Of a stretch of 64,000 nt of DNA, positions 52,159-61,293 are shown piece by piece. Made by a program: the position numbers and the translations under genes. The number at the start of each line of letters is the position of its first letter. Position 1 is the first letter of the stretch. This DNA is from an uncultured Blautia sp. (GTDB lineage Bacteria; Bacillota; Clostridia; Lachnospirales; Lachnospiraceae), in contig CAKRPO010000001.1 in assembly GCA_934378195.1 (NCBI GenBank), positions 1-64,000 on the forward strand, read 5' to 3'. Under the pieces are notes generated by a model, which was not told where the DNA came from, ran no database searches, and was given only the letters and a program-made list of their open reading frames with translations.

Positions 52159-53640
52159 ATGAAAAAACTATCTATGACCCGTCTTACAGAACTCGTTTCC
52201 AGTAAGCGCAAAGAAAGATCAATGACACAGCAGGAACTCGCTGATGCAACCGGCATCAACCGTTCTTTAATATCCCGTTTGGAGAAAAAAGACTTTATTC
52301 CATCTATTCCACAACTGGAGAGTCTTGGTGAATGCCTGGGATTTGATCCGGACGAAGTTTTTACTGAACAGTCTTCTTCCAGGCTGCAGTCCCCATCTCC
52401 ATTAAACATTGCAGTTGCAGGAACCGGTTATGTAGGACTTTCTATTGCAACGCTGCTTGCACAGCACAATCATGTCACTGCAGTCGATATTATTCCTGAA
52501 AAAGTTGACCTCATCAACAATCGTAAATCTCCGATTCAGGACGACTATATCGAAAAATATCTTGCAGAGAAAGAGTTGGATCTGACAGCGACTCTGGACG
52601 GTGAATCTGCTTACAGAAGCGCAGACTATGTAGTCATTGCAGCTCCAACAAACTATGACAGCCAGAAAAATTACTTTGATACTTCAGCTGTGGAAGCTGT
52701 AATCGAACTGGTACTTAAAGTAAATCCAAGTGCAATTATGGTCATCAAATCCACAATTCCAGTTGGTTACACAGAATCCGTCAGAAAGAAATACAACACC
52801 TCAAACATTATTTTCAGTCCTGAATTTCTGCGTGAATCCAAAGCATTGTATGACAATCTGTATCCAAGTCGTATCATTGTTGCTACAGATACAAATGATC
52901 CAAAGTTGGTACAGGCATCTCATAATTTTGCCGCTCTCCTTCAGGAAGGTGCACTGAAAGAAAACATTGATACACTCTTCATGGGATTCACAGAAGCAGA
53001 GGCAGTCAAACTCTTTGCAAACACATACCTTGCTCTTCGTGTTTCCTACTTCAACGAACTGGATACCTACGCCGAAATGAAAGGTCTAAATACGCAGAAT
53101 ATCATCCAGGGCGTCTGCCTCGACCCTCGTATTGGAACCCACTACAATAACCCGTCCTTCGGTTACGGTGGATATTGCCTTCCAAAAGATACCAAACAGC
53201 TTCTTGCTAACTACAATGATGTTCCTCAGAACATGATGAGTGCAATCGTGGAGAGCAACCGTACACGTAAAGACTTTATTGCAGACCGTGTACTGCAGAA
53301 AGCCGGTTACTACGGCTATGATGAAGGAAACACATACAACTCCTCCATGGAAAAATCTGTTACAGTTGGTGTTTATCGTCTGACTATGAAATCCAATTCC
53401 GATAACTTCCGTCAGTCATCCATCCAGGGGGTTATGAAGCGTATCAAAGCAAAAGGAGCTTCTGTAATCATTTATGAACCAACACTGAAAGATGGTTCTA
53501 CCTTCTTTGGAAGTACAATCGTAAATGATTTGGCAAAATTCAAAGAAATGAGCAACTGCATCATTGCAAACCGCTACAGTTCAACATTAGATGATGTGAA
53601 AGATAAAGTATATACACGAGATCTTTTCCAGAGAGATTAA
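52159..53640 (+). CDS. UDP-glucose 6-dehydrogenase fused to an N-terminal XRE helix-turn-helix
   Basis: A 493-residue fusion. Residues 10-65 are an XRE/Cro helix-turn-helix ([20 protein letters not shown]). From about 82 the protein is a UDP-glucose/GDP-mannose dehydrogenase: NAD motif AGTGYVGL (87-94), [15 protein letters not shown], and the catalytic Cys340 in [11 protein letters not shown]. The enzyme oxidises UDP-glucose to UDP-glucuronate for surface polysaccharide. All catalytic landmarks are present, so the enzyme should be active. The start at 52159 follows AAAGGAA. Two matching palindromes upstream suggest that the protein represses its own gene. Flanked by glycan genes and a strong terminator. 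Confidence 0.9.
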   Translation: MKKLSMTRLTELVSSKRKERSMTQQELADATGINRSLISRLEKKDFIPSIPQLESLGECLGFDPDEVFTEQSSSRLQSPSPLNIAVAGTGYVGLSIATLLAQHNHVTAVDIIPEKVDLINNRKSPIQDDYIEKYLAEKELDLTATLDGESAYRSADYVVIAAPTNYDSQKNYFDTSAVEAVIELVLKVNPSAIMVIKSTIPVGYTESVRKKYNTSNIIFSPEFLRESKALYDNLYPSRIIVATDTNDPKLVQASHNFAALLQEGALKENIDTLFMGFTEAEAVKLFANTYLALRVSYFNELDTYAEMKGLNTQNIIQGVCLDPRIGTHYNNPSFGYGGYCLPKDTKQLLANYNDVPQNMMSAIVESNRTRKDFIADRVLQKAGYYGYDEGNTYNSSMEKSVTVGVYRLTMKSNSDNFRQSSIQGVMKRIKAKGASVIIYEPTLKDGSTFFGSTIVNDLAKFKEMSNCIIANRYSSTLDDVKDKVYTRDLFQRD

Positions 53641-53713
53641 AATTTGCCCTCACGAGAGTTTCAATGTGGGCAGTGCGTGGGCAATGACCCCGCGTTTACA
53701 TGTGAGTAAAAGA

Positions 53714-53745
53714 AAAGCACCTTCCATTTTTGTGGAAAGTGCTTT
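53714..53745. terminator. bidirectional terminator between XRE-Ugd and the GGGtGRT gene
   Basis: AAAGCACCTTCCA (53714-53726) pairs with TGGAAAGTGCTTT (53733-53745), one mismatch on the plus strand and a wobble on the minus strand. Followed by CTTTTTT on the plus strand and by TTCTTTTAC on the minus strand. Confidence 0.85.
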
Positions 53746-53784
53746 CTTTTTTATGCTTTAAATGCGTAATATTTTGTACAAATA

Positions 53785-54795
53785 TTAGAATTTTCCTGCG
53801 TCAGCAGCTTCCTGTACGGCTACTGCAACAGCTACGGTCATACCAACCATCGGGTTGTTACCAGCACCGATCAGACCCATCATTTCTACATGAGCCGGTA
53901 CGGAAGAAGATCCTGCAAACTGAGCATCAGAATGCATACGTCCAAGTGTATCGGTCATACCGTAGGAAGCAGGACCTGCTGCCATGTTGTCTGGATGAAG
54001 TGTACGTCCTGTACCACCGCCAGATGCAACGGAGAAGTATTTCTTTCCTTTTTCGTTACATTCTTTCTTGTAAGTACCTGCAACCGGATGCTGGAAACGG
54101 GTCGGGTTTGTGGAGTTACCTGTGATAGAAACGTCAACGCCTTCTTTCCACATGATAGCAACACCTTCCGGAACGCTGTTAGCACCGTAACAGTTAACTT
54201 TTGCACGAAGTCCTTCGGAGTAGGATTTGCGGAATACTTCTTTAACTTCGTTCTTGTATGGATCATATTCAGTCTCTACATATGTAAATCCGTTGATACG
54301 GGAGATGATCTGAGCTGCGTCTTTTCCAAGGCCGTTCAGGATAACACGAAGAGGTTTTTTACGAACTTTGTTTGCTTTTTCTGCAATACCGATAGCACCT
54401 TCAGCTGCTGCGAAGGACTCATGTCCAGCCAGGAAACAGAAGCAATCTGTTTCTTCTTCCAGAAGCATCTTACCAAGGTTACCATGTCCAAGACCTACTT
54501 TACGTGTATCAGCAACGGATCCAGGAATACAGAAAGCCTGAAGACCTTCACCGATAGCTGCTGCTGCGTCAGCTGCTCTTCTGCAGTCTTTTTTGATTGC
54601 GATAGCTGCACCTACGATGTATGCCCAGCAAGCGTTTTCAAAGCAGATCGGCTGAATGCCTTTGATCTGATCGTATACGTTAAGGCCTGCATCTTTAGTG
54701 ATTTTCTCTGCTTCTTCGATAGAAGCGATTCCATAGCTGTTTAAAACTGAATTGATTTTGTCAATTCGTCTCTCATATGATTCAAATAAAGCCAT
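53785..54795 (-). CDS. GGGtGRT protein (conserved anaerobe protein of unknown function)
   Basis: A 336-residue protein of the GGGtGRT family, named for the motif seen here as SVASGGGTGRTLHPD. Other visible stretches are LNGLGKDAAQIISRI, VAIMWKEGVDVSITGNSTNPTRFQHPVAGTYK and AGNNPMVGMTVAVAVAV. No catalytic residues are known to me for the family. In many Clostridia it is found directly behind a NifU-like protein, as here (33-bp gap). No signal peptide or membrane helix is seen. The pair may act in iron-sulfur or selenium/sulfur handling, but this is not established. Confidence 0.88.
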   Translation of the reverse strand: MALFESYERRIDKINSVLNSYGIASIEEAEKITKDAGLNVYDQIKGIQPICFENACWAYIVGAAIAIKKDCRRAADAAAAIGEGLQAFCIPGSVADTRKVGLGHGNLGKMLLEEETDCFCFLAGHESFAAAEGAIGIAEKANKVRKKPLRVILNGLGKDAAQIISRINGFTYVETEYDPYKNEVKEVFRKSYSEGLRAKVNCYGANSVPEGVAIMWKEGVDVSITGNSTNPTRFQHPVAGTYKKECNEKGKKYFSVASGGGTGRTLHPDNMAAGPASYGMTDTLGRMHSDAQFAGSSSVPAHVEMMGLIGAGNNPMVGMTVAVAVAVQEAADAGKF

Positions 54796-54828
54796 TTACT
54801 TATCCTCCTGAAATTATAATCGGTATAA

Positions 54829-55521
54829 TTATTCTTTACGTGGGTCGATGATCTTAACAGCATCTGCAACACGGCCATACTGACCTTTTGCTTTTTCCCA
54901 TGCAGTGTTCGGGTCGTCACCTTTTTTGATGAAGTCAGTCATTTTGCCAAGGCTTACGAACTGATAACCGATAATTTCATTATCTTCGTCAAGAGCGATA
55001 CCTGTAACATAGCCTTCTGCCATTTCCAGGTAACGAGGACCTTTTTTAAGTGTTCCGTACATTGTACCAACCTGAGAACGAAGTCCTTTACCAAGGTCTT
55101 CAAGACCAGCACCTACAGCAAGTCCGTCTTCAGAGAAAGCAGACTGAGAACGTCCGTATACGATCTGAAGGAAAAGTTCTCTCATAGCTGTGTTGATAGC
55201 GTCACAAACAAGGTCTGTATTCAGAGCTTCCATAACTGTCAGTCCTGGAAGAATTTCAGATGCCATAGCTGCGGAATGAGTCATACCGGAGCAACCAATT
55301 GTCTCAACCAGTGCTTCCTGGATGATACCTTCTTTTACGTTCAGGGACAGCTTACAGGCACCCTGCTGAGGAGCACACCAGCCTACACCATGTGTGAAAC
55401 CGGAAATGTCCTTCACTTCCTTAGCCTGAACCCATTTTGCTTCTTCCGGAATTGGAGCAGCTCCGTGATGCACACCCTGTGCAACTGGGCACATTTCTTC
55501 TACTTCGCGTGAATAAATCAT
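54829..55521 (-). CDS. NifU-like iron-sulfur cluster scaffold homologue
   Basis: A 230-residue protein with the N-terminal IscU/NifU-like fold. Cysteines at 11, 49, 56, 77 and about 105 include VETIGCSGMTHSAAMASEIL, a scaffold-like motif, and GWCAPQQGACKLSL. The C-terminal half (EGYVTGIALDEDNEIIGYQFV) is additional to standard IscU. It lies upstream of and is transcribed with the GGGtGRT gene. Whether it carries a cluster cannot be told here. An AAGGAG lies upstream of the ATG at 55521. Confidence 0.8.
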   Translation of the reverse strand: MIYSREVEEMCPVAQGVHHGAAPIPEEAKWVQAKEVKDISGFTHGVGWCAPQQGACKLSLNVKEGIIQEALVETIGCSGMTHSAAMASEILPGLTVMEALNTDLVCDAINTAMRELFLQIVYGRSQSAFSEDGLAVGAGLEDLGKGLRSQVGTMYGTLKKGPRYLEMAEGYVTGIALDEDNEIIGYQFVSLGKMTDFIKKGDDPNTAWEKAKGQYGRVADAVKIIDPRKE

Positions 55522-55537
55522 GTTAAAACTCCTTTCA

Positions 55538-55565
55538 AGTATAGATTTACTTATAATGTTGTTAA
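55538..55565 (-). promoter_or_regulatory. promoter of the NifU-like/GGGtGRT operon
   Basis: On the minus strand there is a -35 TTAACA (55560-55565), a 16-bp spacer and a -10 TATACT (55538-55543). Confidence 0.5.
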
Positions 55566-55571
55566 AAGATA

Positions 55572-55617
55572 GACTAACAACCTAGCAGTATTCTCTCACA
55601 AACCACTCCTGTTAGTC
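55572..55617. promoter_or_regulatory. inverted repeat upstream of the NifU-like operon
   Basis: GACTAACA (55572-55579) and TGTTAGTC (55610-55617) are perfectly complementary with 30 bp between them, directly upstream of the -35. Possible operator pair in a spacer of about 200 bp. Confidence 0.4.
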
Positions 55618-55668
55618 CAGTCAAACTTGAATCAAAAATACGAAGATTTGACATAATCTTACACATAA

Positions 55669-55697
55669 TTGCCGTTGTTCCCTATTTATGATAAAAT
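55669..55697 (+). promoter_or_regulatory. promoter of the TraX-family gene
   Basis: A -35 TTGCCG (55669-55674), a 17-bp spacer and a -10 TAAAAT (55692-55697), 26 bp before the start codon. Confidence 0.45.
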
Positions 55698-55722
55698 CAA
55701 AGAAAAACAAAGGAGCTCTGCA

Positions 55723-56499
55723 ATGTCTGAAAAACTTCCCAAATCCTCAAAATCTCCTCTACCGGAAACATTACCTCCAAGTATCTTTCCGGCCCGCTTC
55801 CAGATCTTAAGCGGCAGCATGCTGAAACTGATCGCCTGCATTGCCATGCTGATTGACCATACCGGCGCAATCATCCTCAGCCGATATCAGCCGGCTCTTA
55901 TGAATCTGTTCTATATTAATGGTAAGGGTATTTCTGCTTATCGTATCGTCCGTGATATCGGTCGCTGCGCTTTTCCGATCTTCTGTTTTCTGATTGTGGA
56001 AGGTTTTCTGCATACACATGACCGCAGAAAGTATGGACAGAATTTGCTGCTATTCGCACTTATTTCAGAAATCCCCTGGAATTTCATGTTTGCCAATACC
56101 TGGCATTATGCCGATAAGCAAAATGTATTTTTTACTCTGTTTCTCGGATACTTGGCCTTCTGTGCCCTTGAATATTTCTGGGAAACACCATGGATACAAC
56201 TTGCCTCTCTTCTGGCACTGCTTGGTATCTCTATCGTACTACATGCAGATTACGGATGGCGGGGCTTTATTTTTCTCGTTCTGATGTATCTTCTTCGAAA
56301 CGAAAAGGTTTCCCAGGCAATCGTTGGAAGCTGCTGGCTGAGCTATGAATGGAAAGCCTGCTTTGCTTTTATTTCTATTAATATGTACAATGGAAAACGC
56401 GGCTTTATCCAGGGAAAAGCCGCGAAGTATTTCTTTTACTTATTTTATCCCGTACACATCACAATCCTGGTGATCATACGAAATCTCTTTTTTCTTTGA
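55723..56499 (+). CDS. TraX-family membrane protein
   Basis: A 258-residue protein with about seven hydrophobic segments. LKLIACIAMLIDHTGAIIL, RDIGRCAFPIFCFLIVEGFLHT and ALISEIPWNFMFANTWH are hallmarks of the TraX family. TraX acetylates pilin in the F plasmid, while chromosomal members in Firmicutes are of unknown role and related to acyltransferases. The start at 55723 follows AAAGGAGC; an earlier frame from 55669 begins on the promoter. Stands alone, convergent with a beta-helix gene. No plasmid or conjugation gene is nearby. Confidence 0.85.
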   Translation: MSEKLPKSSKSPLPETLPPSIFPARFQILSGSMLKLIACIAMLIDHTGAIILSRYQPALMNLFYINGKGISAYRIVRDIGRCAFPIFCFLIVEGFLHTHDRRKYGQNLLLFALISEIPWNFMFANTWHYADKQNVFFTLFLGYLAFCALEYFWETPWIQLASLLALLGISIVLHADYGWRGFIFLVLMYLLRNEKVSQAIVGSCWLSYEWKACFAFISINMYNGKRGFIQGKAAKYFFYLFYPVHITILVIIRNLFFL

Positions 56500-56510
56500 T
56501 CAAAGCACTC

Positions 56511-57179
56511 TTAATTCTTTTTTACGATTTCGGCTGCGTTTTTGTAGATGCTGTCTGCTGGAATGCAGCCTCTTACCGGTGAAAGTGGATAAATATTGCT
56601 GTTCCTGCCGATCACAGTTCCCGGATTCAGCACAGATCCGCATCCCACTTCTACATGGTCTCCAAGCATGGCACCAAATTTCTTAAGTCCTGTCTCAATC
56701 TTCTCATCACCATCTTTGACAATGACCAGTTTCTTGTCGGATTTGACATTGGAACAAATGGAACCTGCCCCCATGTGAGACTTGTATCCAAGGACCGCAT
56801 CTCCCACATAATTATAATGTGGAACCTGTACTTTATTAAAAAGGACACAGTTTTTAAGTTCTGTGGAATTACCTACTACAGCTCCTTCCCCTACAATCGC
56901 ATTACCACGGATAAATGCACAGTGACGAACTTCTGCGTCCTTACCGATGATTGCCGGACCATTGATAAATGCAGTCGGTGCAACCTTTGCAGATTTTGCG
57001 ATCCACACATTACCGTCACGGCACTCATATTCAAATGGACTGAGTGTTTTTCCAAGTTTCAATATAAATGCACCAATCTCCGGAAGCACTTCCCACGGAT
57101 ATGTCTTTCCTTCAAATAATTCTGCTGCAATTGTTTCATTCAAATCCAGAAGATTTGCAATTGTAAAATCTTTTAACAT
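56511..57179 (-). CDS. left-handed beta-helix acyl/nucleotidyltransferase-like protein
   Basis: A 222-residue protein with hexapeptide repeats (IAKSAKVAPTAFINGPAIIG, VRHCAFIRGNAIVGEGAVVG and VEVGCGSVLNPGTVIGRNSNI) forming a left-handed beta-helix. Homologues are often labelled UDP-N-acetylglucosamine pyrophosphorylase-related because they resemble the C-terminal half of GlmU, but the nucleotidyltransferase half is missing. The function is not certain; an acetyltransferase is the best guess. It lies 2 bp behind the topoisomerase gene and is probably co-transcribed. No signal peptide. Confidence 0.75.
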   Translation of the reverse strand: MLKDFTIANLLDLNETIAAELFEGKTYPWEVLPEIGAFILKLGKTLSPFEYECRDGNVWIAKSAKVAPTAFINGPAIIGKDAEVRHCAFIRGNAIVGEGAVVGNSTELKNCVLFNKVQVPHYNYVGDAVLGYKSHMGAGSICSNVKSDKKLVIVKDGDEKIETGLKKFGAMLGDHVEVGCGSVLNPGTVIGRNSNIYPLSPVRGCIPADSIYKNAAEIVKKN

Positions 57180-57181
57180 GA

Positions 57182-59230
57182 TTATGATTTTCCTCCTCGT
57201 CTGGAAGCTGTTGGCTTCGTTTTATAATTCACTGCCGCAGCATCAAAAAACTGCCGCAGTGCATACTGATAGTTGCTCTGTTCCACCTGTGCGGTACGTA
57301 TACGCACAAAATGTTCCAATTTGTCCATATATTCCTGCGGTGTGATACTTCCCTCCGCCACATAAGTCAAACCTTTCTCCCAACTCGCTGTCAATTCCGG
57401 ATTCAGAAGCTGGCGGATAGAGCAGTTTACCACATCAAAGATCATCTCACCAAGCAACGTTGGCGTAATTACCTGAGTCTTTTTGTTCAATGCAAGATAT
57501 TTGATAGAAACAAGTTTCTTCAGAATTTCCGCTCTCGTCGCACTGGTACCGATACCACTTCCCTTAATCTGTGCTCTCAGATCCTCATCCTCGATCAGCT
57601 GACCGGCATTTTCCATTGCAAGGATCATAGATCCGGAATTATAACGCTTCGGCGGAGAAGTCTCTCCTTCTTTGACAGTCAGAGCATCTACAGTCAGTAT
57701 ATCATTCTTTTTCAGTCGATGCAACGCATCCAGAAGCTGTGCATCACAGGAAACATCTTCGCTCTCCTCTTTACCTGAATCCAGTGTTTTCTCTGCATCT
57801 GACCTTCTGGCAAAAGAATTGGTCGCATATTTCAGATATCCCTCTTCCTGAAGCACCTTGAAACTGGAAAAGAATTTTTCTTTCTGCATTTCTGTTACCA
57901 GGCTGACCTTCTGGTAAACTGCCGGCGGGCAGAAAATACACAGGAAACGTCTTACGATCGTCTCATACACTCTCTGTGATGTCTGCGAAAGACTATTCAA
58001 CGCATTTAGACCCTGTCCGGTTGGAATGATCGCATAGTGATCTGTAATCTGTTTGTCATTGACATATCTGCTCTTCGCAATAGTCTTGTAAGAGCCCATC
58101 TGCAAAATTTCTTCTGCCGCATTATCAATCGCCGGATATCGTCGCAGTCCGGAAATATTTTTGTAGATTTCTTTTGCAACCGCACTCGACAAAACTCGGG
58201 CATCAGTTCGCGGATAAGTAACCAGCTTCTTCTCATATAATTCCTGCGTAATGCGAAGTGTCTCATCCGGGCTAATCTTAAACAACTTGGAGCAAACATT
58301 CTGAAGTTCTGCCAGATTGAATAAAAGAGGTGGGTTTTTATTTTCTTTTTTGCGTTCAATCTTTTCTACACGACAGGTCAGTGGCTGTTCATGTTCCAGC
58401 ATCTGAATCAGTTCTTCGGCATGCTTCTTTTCTTTGAAACCATTTTCTTTATAAAGATATGGAGACTGAAAATATCTGCTTCCTTCCACCGCTCTCCACT
58501 CCCCGTCAAAATGTTCTCCCTCCAGCACAATGCTGGAAAGAACGCGATAAAACGGAGTTTTCACAAAAGAACGGATTTCCCGTTCACGTCGCACGACCAT
58601 TCCAAGTACACACGTCATAACCCTGCCTACAGAGATTGCCTGATATTTACTGTTCAGATAATTGGAAACACTGTTTCCATAGCGTAATGTAAGCACTCTG
58701 GAAAAATTGATTCCCATCAGATAATCTTCCTTCGCACGCAGGTAAGCAGAATCCGCCAGATTATCATAGGCCGACAGTTCTTTTGCTTCACGGATACCAC
58801 GCAGAATCTCTTCCTCTGTCTGTGAATCAATCCAGACACGCCTCTGATCCTTGTCCTTCACTCCTGCCATCTGTGCTACCAGGCGATAAATATATTCTCC
58901 CTCACGTCCGGAGTCGGTACACACATAAATCGTTTCTACATCCGGGCGGTTCAGAAGCCCCTTAACAATGTTAAACTGTTTCTGCACCCCCGGAATTACT
59001 TCATACTTAAATTCACGCGGCAAAAAAGGCAGGGTATCTAAACTCCACCTTTTGTACTTGATGTCATATTTCTCAGGATAGCTCATAGTGACCAGGTGTC
59101 CAACACACCAGGTCACTACAGAATCTTCTGACTCCAGATAGCCATCCCGTCTCTGTCCGTTAATTTTTAATGCTTTCGCAAATTCCTGAGCAACACTTGG
59201 TTTCTCAGCTATGTATAAGGATTTACCCAT
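57182..59230 (-). CDS. topB: type IA DNA topoisomerase III
   Basis: A 682-residue topoisomerase. The N-terminal TOPRIM has KSLYIAEKPSVAQEFAKAL and CTDSGREGEYIYRL; the active-site Tyr is in LVTYPRTDARVLSSAVA. The C-terminal half has TLLGEMIFDVV and a basic end. There are no zinc fingers, as expected for TopB. The start at 59230 is one base after the channel-gene stop (TAATATG); a GTG at 59245 in the same frame is the alternative, with AGAAAGATGA upstream. Some TopB genes belong to conjugative elements, but no such gene is adjacent here. Confidence 0.92.
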   Translation of the reverse strand: MGKSLYIAEKPSVAQEFAKALKINGQRRDGYLESEDSVVTWCVGHLVTMSYPEKYDIKYKRWSLDTLPFLPREFKYEVIPGVQKQFNIVKGLLNRPDVETIYVCTDSGREGEYIYRLVAQMAGVKDKDQRRVWIDSQTEEEILRGIREAKELSAYDNLADSAYLRAKEDYLMGINFSRVLTLRYGNSVSNYLNSKYQAISVGRVMTCVLGMVVRREREIRSFVKTPFYRVLSSIVLEGEHFDGEWRAVEGSRYFQSPYLYKENGFKEKKHAEELIQMLEHEQPLTCRVEKIERKKENKNPPLLFNLAELQNVCSKLFKISPDETLRITQELYEKKLVTYPRTDARVLSSAVAKEIYKNISGLRRYPAIDNAAEEILQMGSYKTIAKSRYVNDKQITDHYAIIPTGQGLNALNSLSQTSQRVYETIVRRFLCIFCPPAVYQKVSLVTEMQKEKFFSSFKVLQEEGYLKYATNSFARRSDAEKTLDSGKEESEDVSCDAQLLDALHRLKKNDILTVDALTVKEGETSPPKRYNSGSMILAMENAGQLIEDEDLRAQIKGSGIGTSATRAEILKKLVSIKYLALNKKTQVITPTLLGEMIFDVVNCSIRQLLNPELTASWEKGLTYVAEGSITPQEYMDKLEHFVRIRTAQVEQSNYQYALRQFFDAAAVNYKTKPTASRRGGKS

Positions 59231-59231
59231 A

Positions 59232-59990
59232 TTATTTATCTGCACTCATCTTTCTGAGAGGCCATGCAAGAAGAAGCGCACCGCCTACCATATTTCCCAA
59301 AGTGACGATCAGCATGCTCTTTGCCATTGCTCCAATGGAAAGTCCCGGTACCAGGCATCCTGCTGTTACAAAGATACCCATATTTGCCACACAGTGCTCA
59401 AATCCACTGACAACAAATCCGGAAATACACATAACGATCATCAAAAACTTCGCAGCCTCGCTCTTAAGCTTGATACCACAAAGAACCCCCAAACAAACAA
59501 AGAAATTACACAAAACTGCACGGAAGAACATCTGTCCTGCCGGAATCGCAAGCTTGTTCCCAATAAATCCGGCAAAATAATCTGTCGTTCCCGATGCACC
59601 GGCCCATACAAAAAACAGGGAAAGAATCAAACAGCCGACAAAATTTCCGATATAACTGACAATCCAGACTTTGACAGCGTCTCCCCAGCTAATCTTCTTG
59701 TCAAAAGCACCAAACGCCATGACAAGGTTATTCCCGGTAAACAGTTCTCCGCCTACCATAGAGATCAGTAATACGGCAATGGAGAACACAATCGCTCCCA
59801 GGAATTTACCCCATGCCGGTTCTTCTGCCCCGGAAAATACATTTCCTACAACATTGGAAAAGATCATGGCAACCACAATAAAGAAGCCAGCCATGATTGC
59901 CCGCATGAAATACTTGAAAAAGTCATTTTTCAGCAGATTGCTTTTGGCACATGCCGCATTTGAAAGTTTCTGTACATCCTCGTGATTCAT
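59232..59990 (-). CDS. formate/nitrite transporter family channel
   Basis: A 252-residue protein of the FNT family with six helices. FFKYFMRAIMAGFFIVVAM at the start, FTGNNLVMAFGAFDKKISW, the NFVGCLILSL stretch and VVSGFEHCVANM are typical of FocA/NirC-type channels. It probably moves formate, nitrite or hydrosulfide; HS- is conceivable given the sulfur genes but they are far away, so formate from fermentation is the first guess. The gene has a strong promoter and a 5' leader hairpin and is followed tightly by topB. AGGGAGG lies upstream of the ATG. Confidence 0.88.
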   Translation of the reverse strand: MNHEDVQKLSNAACAKSNLLKNDFFKYFMRAIMAGFFIVVAMIFSNVVGNVFSGAEEPAWGKFLGAIVFSIAVLLISMVGGELFTGNNLVMAFGAFDKKISWGDAVKVWIVSYIGNFVGCLILSLFFVWAGASGTTDYFAGFIGNKLAIPAGQMFFRAVLCNFFVCLGVLCGIKLKSEAAKFLMIVMCISGFVVSGFEHCVANMGIFVTAGCLVPGLSIGAMAKSMLIVTLGNMVGGALLLAWPLRKMSADK

Positions 59991-60010
59991 ATAAAATACC
60001 TCCCTTTTCC

Positions 60011-60044
60011 GGGAACAGAGTATCTTGTAAACTCTTTTGTTCCC
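60011..60044 (-). promoter_or_regulatory. leader hairpin upstream of the FNT channel
   Basis: GGGAACA (60011-60017) pairs with TGTTCCC (60038-60044), and inside it GAGT (60018-60021) pairs with ACTC (60031-60034). It lies between the promoter and the AGGGAGG ribosome binding site, so it is in the untranslated leader. A role in regulation is possible but not shown. Confidence 0.45.
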
Positions 60045-60064
60045 TCCACATATTGTATTCTTGC

Positions 60065-60093
60065 ATTATAACATTTCTGATAATAATTCTCAA
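60065..60093 (-). promoter_or_regulatory. promoter of the FNT channel gene
   Basis: On the minus strand there is a -35 TTGAGA (60088-60093), a 17-bp spacer and a perfect -10 TATAAT (60065-60070). Confidence 0.8.
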
Positions 60094-60141
60094 TATATAT
60101 ACCGTAAAGTTTGATATTTTTATAACAATTTTTCGTTCATT

Positions 60142-60164
60142 TTCGATAACTGTCAGTTATCGAA
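60142..60164. repeat. 23-bp perfect palindrome over the selD stop codon
   Basis: TTCGATAACTG (60142-60152) and CAGTTATCGAA (60154-60164) are perfect arms around one base. The selD stop codon lies within it. No T-run follows on the minus strand, so it is not a plain terminator. Confidence 0.6.
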
Positions 60165-61188
60165 TAATCAGAGCATGTTTTTCTCTGTCAAGTACTTCAC
60201 CAATCATTGCTCCATTCAAAGATGCAGCCTTCAGTTCCTGAAGAATCTCATCTGCCTCATTGGCCGGAACCGCCGCAAGAAGTCCGCCTGATGTCTGTGG
60301 GTCGAACACCAGATCTTCTCTCCACAATTCCGCTGTACTATCATATCCAGCTTTTGCTGCAAACTCTCGGTTTCGATATGCGCCTCCCGGGATCAGGCCC
60401 ATAGAAGCATATTCCTCTACATCAGGAAGAATTGGAAGTACTTTTGTATTAATGACAATCGTCTTATTACTGCCCTCTGCCATTTCTGTCCCATGACCTC
60501 CAAGTCCGAAGCCAGTCACATCCGTACATGCATGGACTGTGTATTTTTTTAATATGTCACGAGCCGATCGATTTAATGTCTTCATAGACTTAAGAGCAGC
60601 TTCTCTTGCTTCTTCGGATACCAGCTCAGCCTTGATTGCTGTATTTATAATACCGGTTCCAAGTGGTTTTGTTAAAATCAGTCTGTCACCCGTCTGTGCT
60701 CCGAAATTCTTCCAGAATCTTTCCGGATGAACAAAACCAGTCACACTTAAACCGTATTTAGGCGTATCATCCTGAATCGTATGCCCCCCGGCAAGAACAG
60801 CCCCCGCCTCCTGCACTTTGTCTGCTCCGCCCTTCAGGATTTCTCCAAGAATTGCTGTGTCCATATCTTTCGGAAATGCTACGATGTTCAATGCAGTCTT
60901 TGGTTCTCCGCCCATGGCATATACATCACTCAGTGCATTGGCTGCTGCGATCTGTCCGAAGTCATATGGGTCATCTGCTACCGGTGTAAAAAAATCAAGC
61001 GTCTGGATCATAGCCAGTTCTTCTGAAATCCTGTAAACAGCGGCATCATCAGAAGTCTCTGTGCCAACCAGGAGATTCGGATCATGGAACTTTGGAAGTC
61101 CACAGAGTACACCCGCCAGCGTTCCCGGTCCTACTTTTGCTGCACAGCCACAGTTTGGTGCCAGCTTCGTTAGATATACTTTCTCCAT
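60157..61188 (-). CDS. selD: selenide, water dikinase
   Basis: A 343-residue enzyme that makes selenophosphate from selenide and ATP. LAPNCGCAAKVGPGTL holds the catalytic site: C13 at the position often occupied by selenocysteine, C15, and K18. LDFFTPVADDPYDFGQIAAANALSD and the GHGTEMAEGS region follow. It is a cysteine rather than selenocysteine form, since no in-frame UGA is needed. The start at 61188 has AAAGGA nine bases before it. No other selenium gene is in the window; a selA/selB set would be expected elsewhere. Confidence 0.94.
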   Translation of the reverse strand: MEKVYLTKLAPNCGCAAKVGPGTLAGVLCGLPKFHDPNLLVGTETSDDAAVYRISEELAMIQTLDFFTPVADDPYDFGQIAAANALSDVYAMGGEPKTALNIVAFPKDMDTAILGEILKGGADKVQEAGAVLAGGHTIQDDTPKYGLSVTGFVHPERFWKNFGAQTGDRLILTKPLGTGIINTAIKAELVSEEAREAALKSMKTLNRSARDILKKYTVHACTDVTGFGLGGHGTEMAEGSNKTIVINTKVLPILPDVEEYASMGLIPGGAYRNREFAAKAGYDSTAELWREDLVFDPQTSGGLLAAVPANEADEILQELKAASLNGAMIGEVLDREKHALIIR

Positions 61189-61293
61189 TTTACTAATTCC
61201 TTTCTTGCTCCTGCTCACGCTTTCCTTCGTTCACAGGATCTGTTTCTTTATGATAACATAAAAATCCGTTTTTCTCTATGGCTTTTTGGGACC

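Noticed and set aside
57182..59230. topB as part of a conjugative element
   Set aside because: TopB and the TraX-family gene are near each other, but no relaxase, type IV secretion or integrase gene is present, so a mobile element is not supported.
60157..61188. Selenocysteine form of SelD with SECIS
   Set aside because: The catalytic position is encoded as Cys and no in-frame UGA occurs before the stop.
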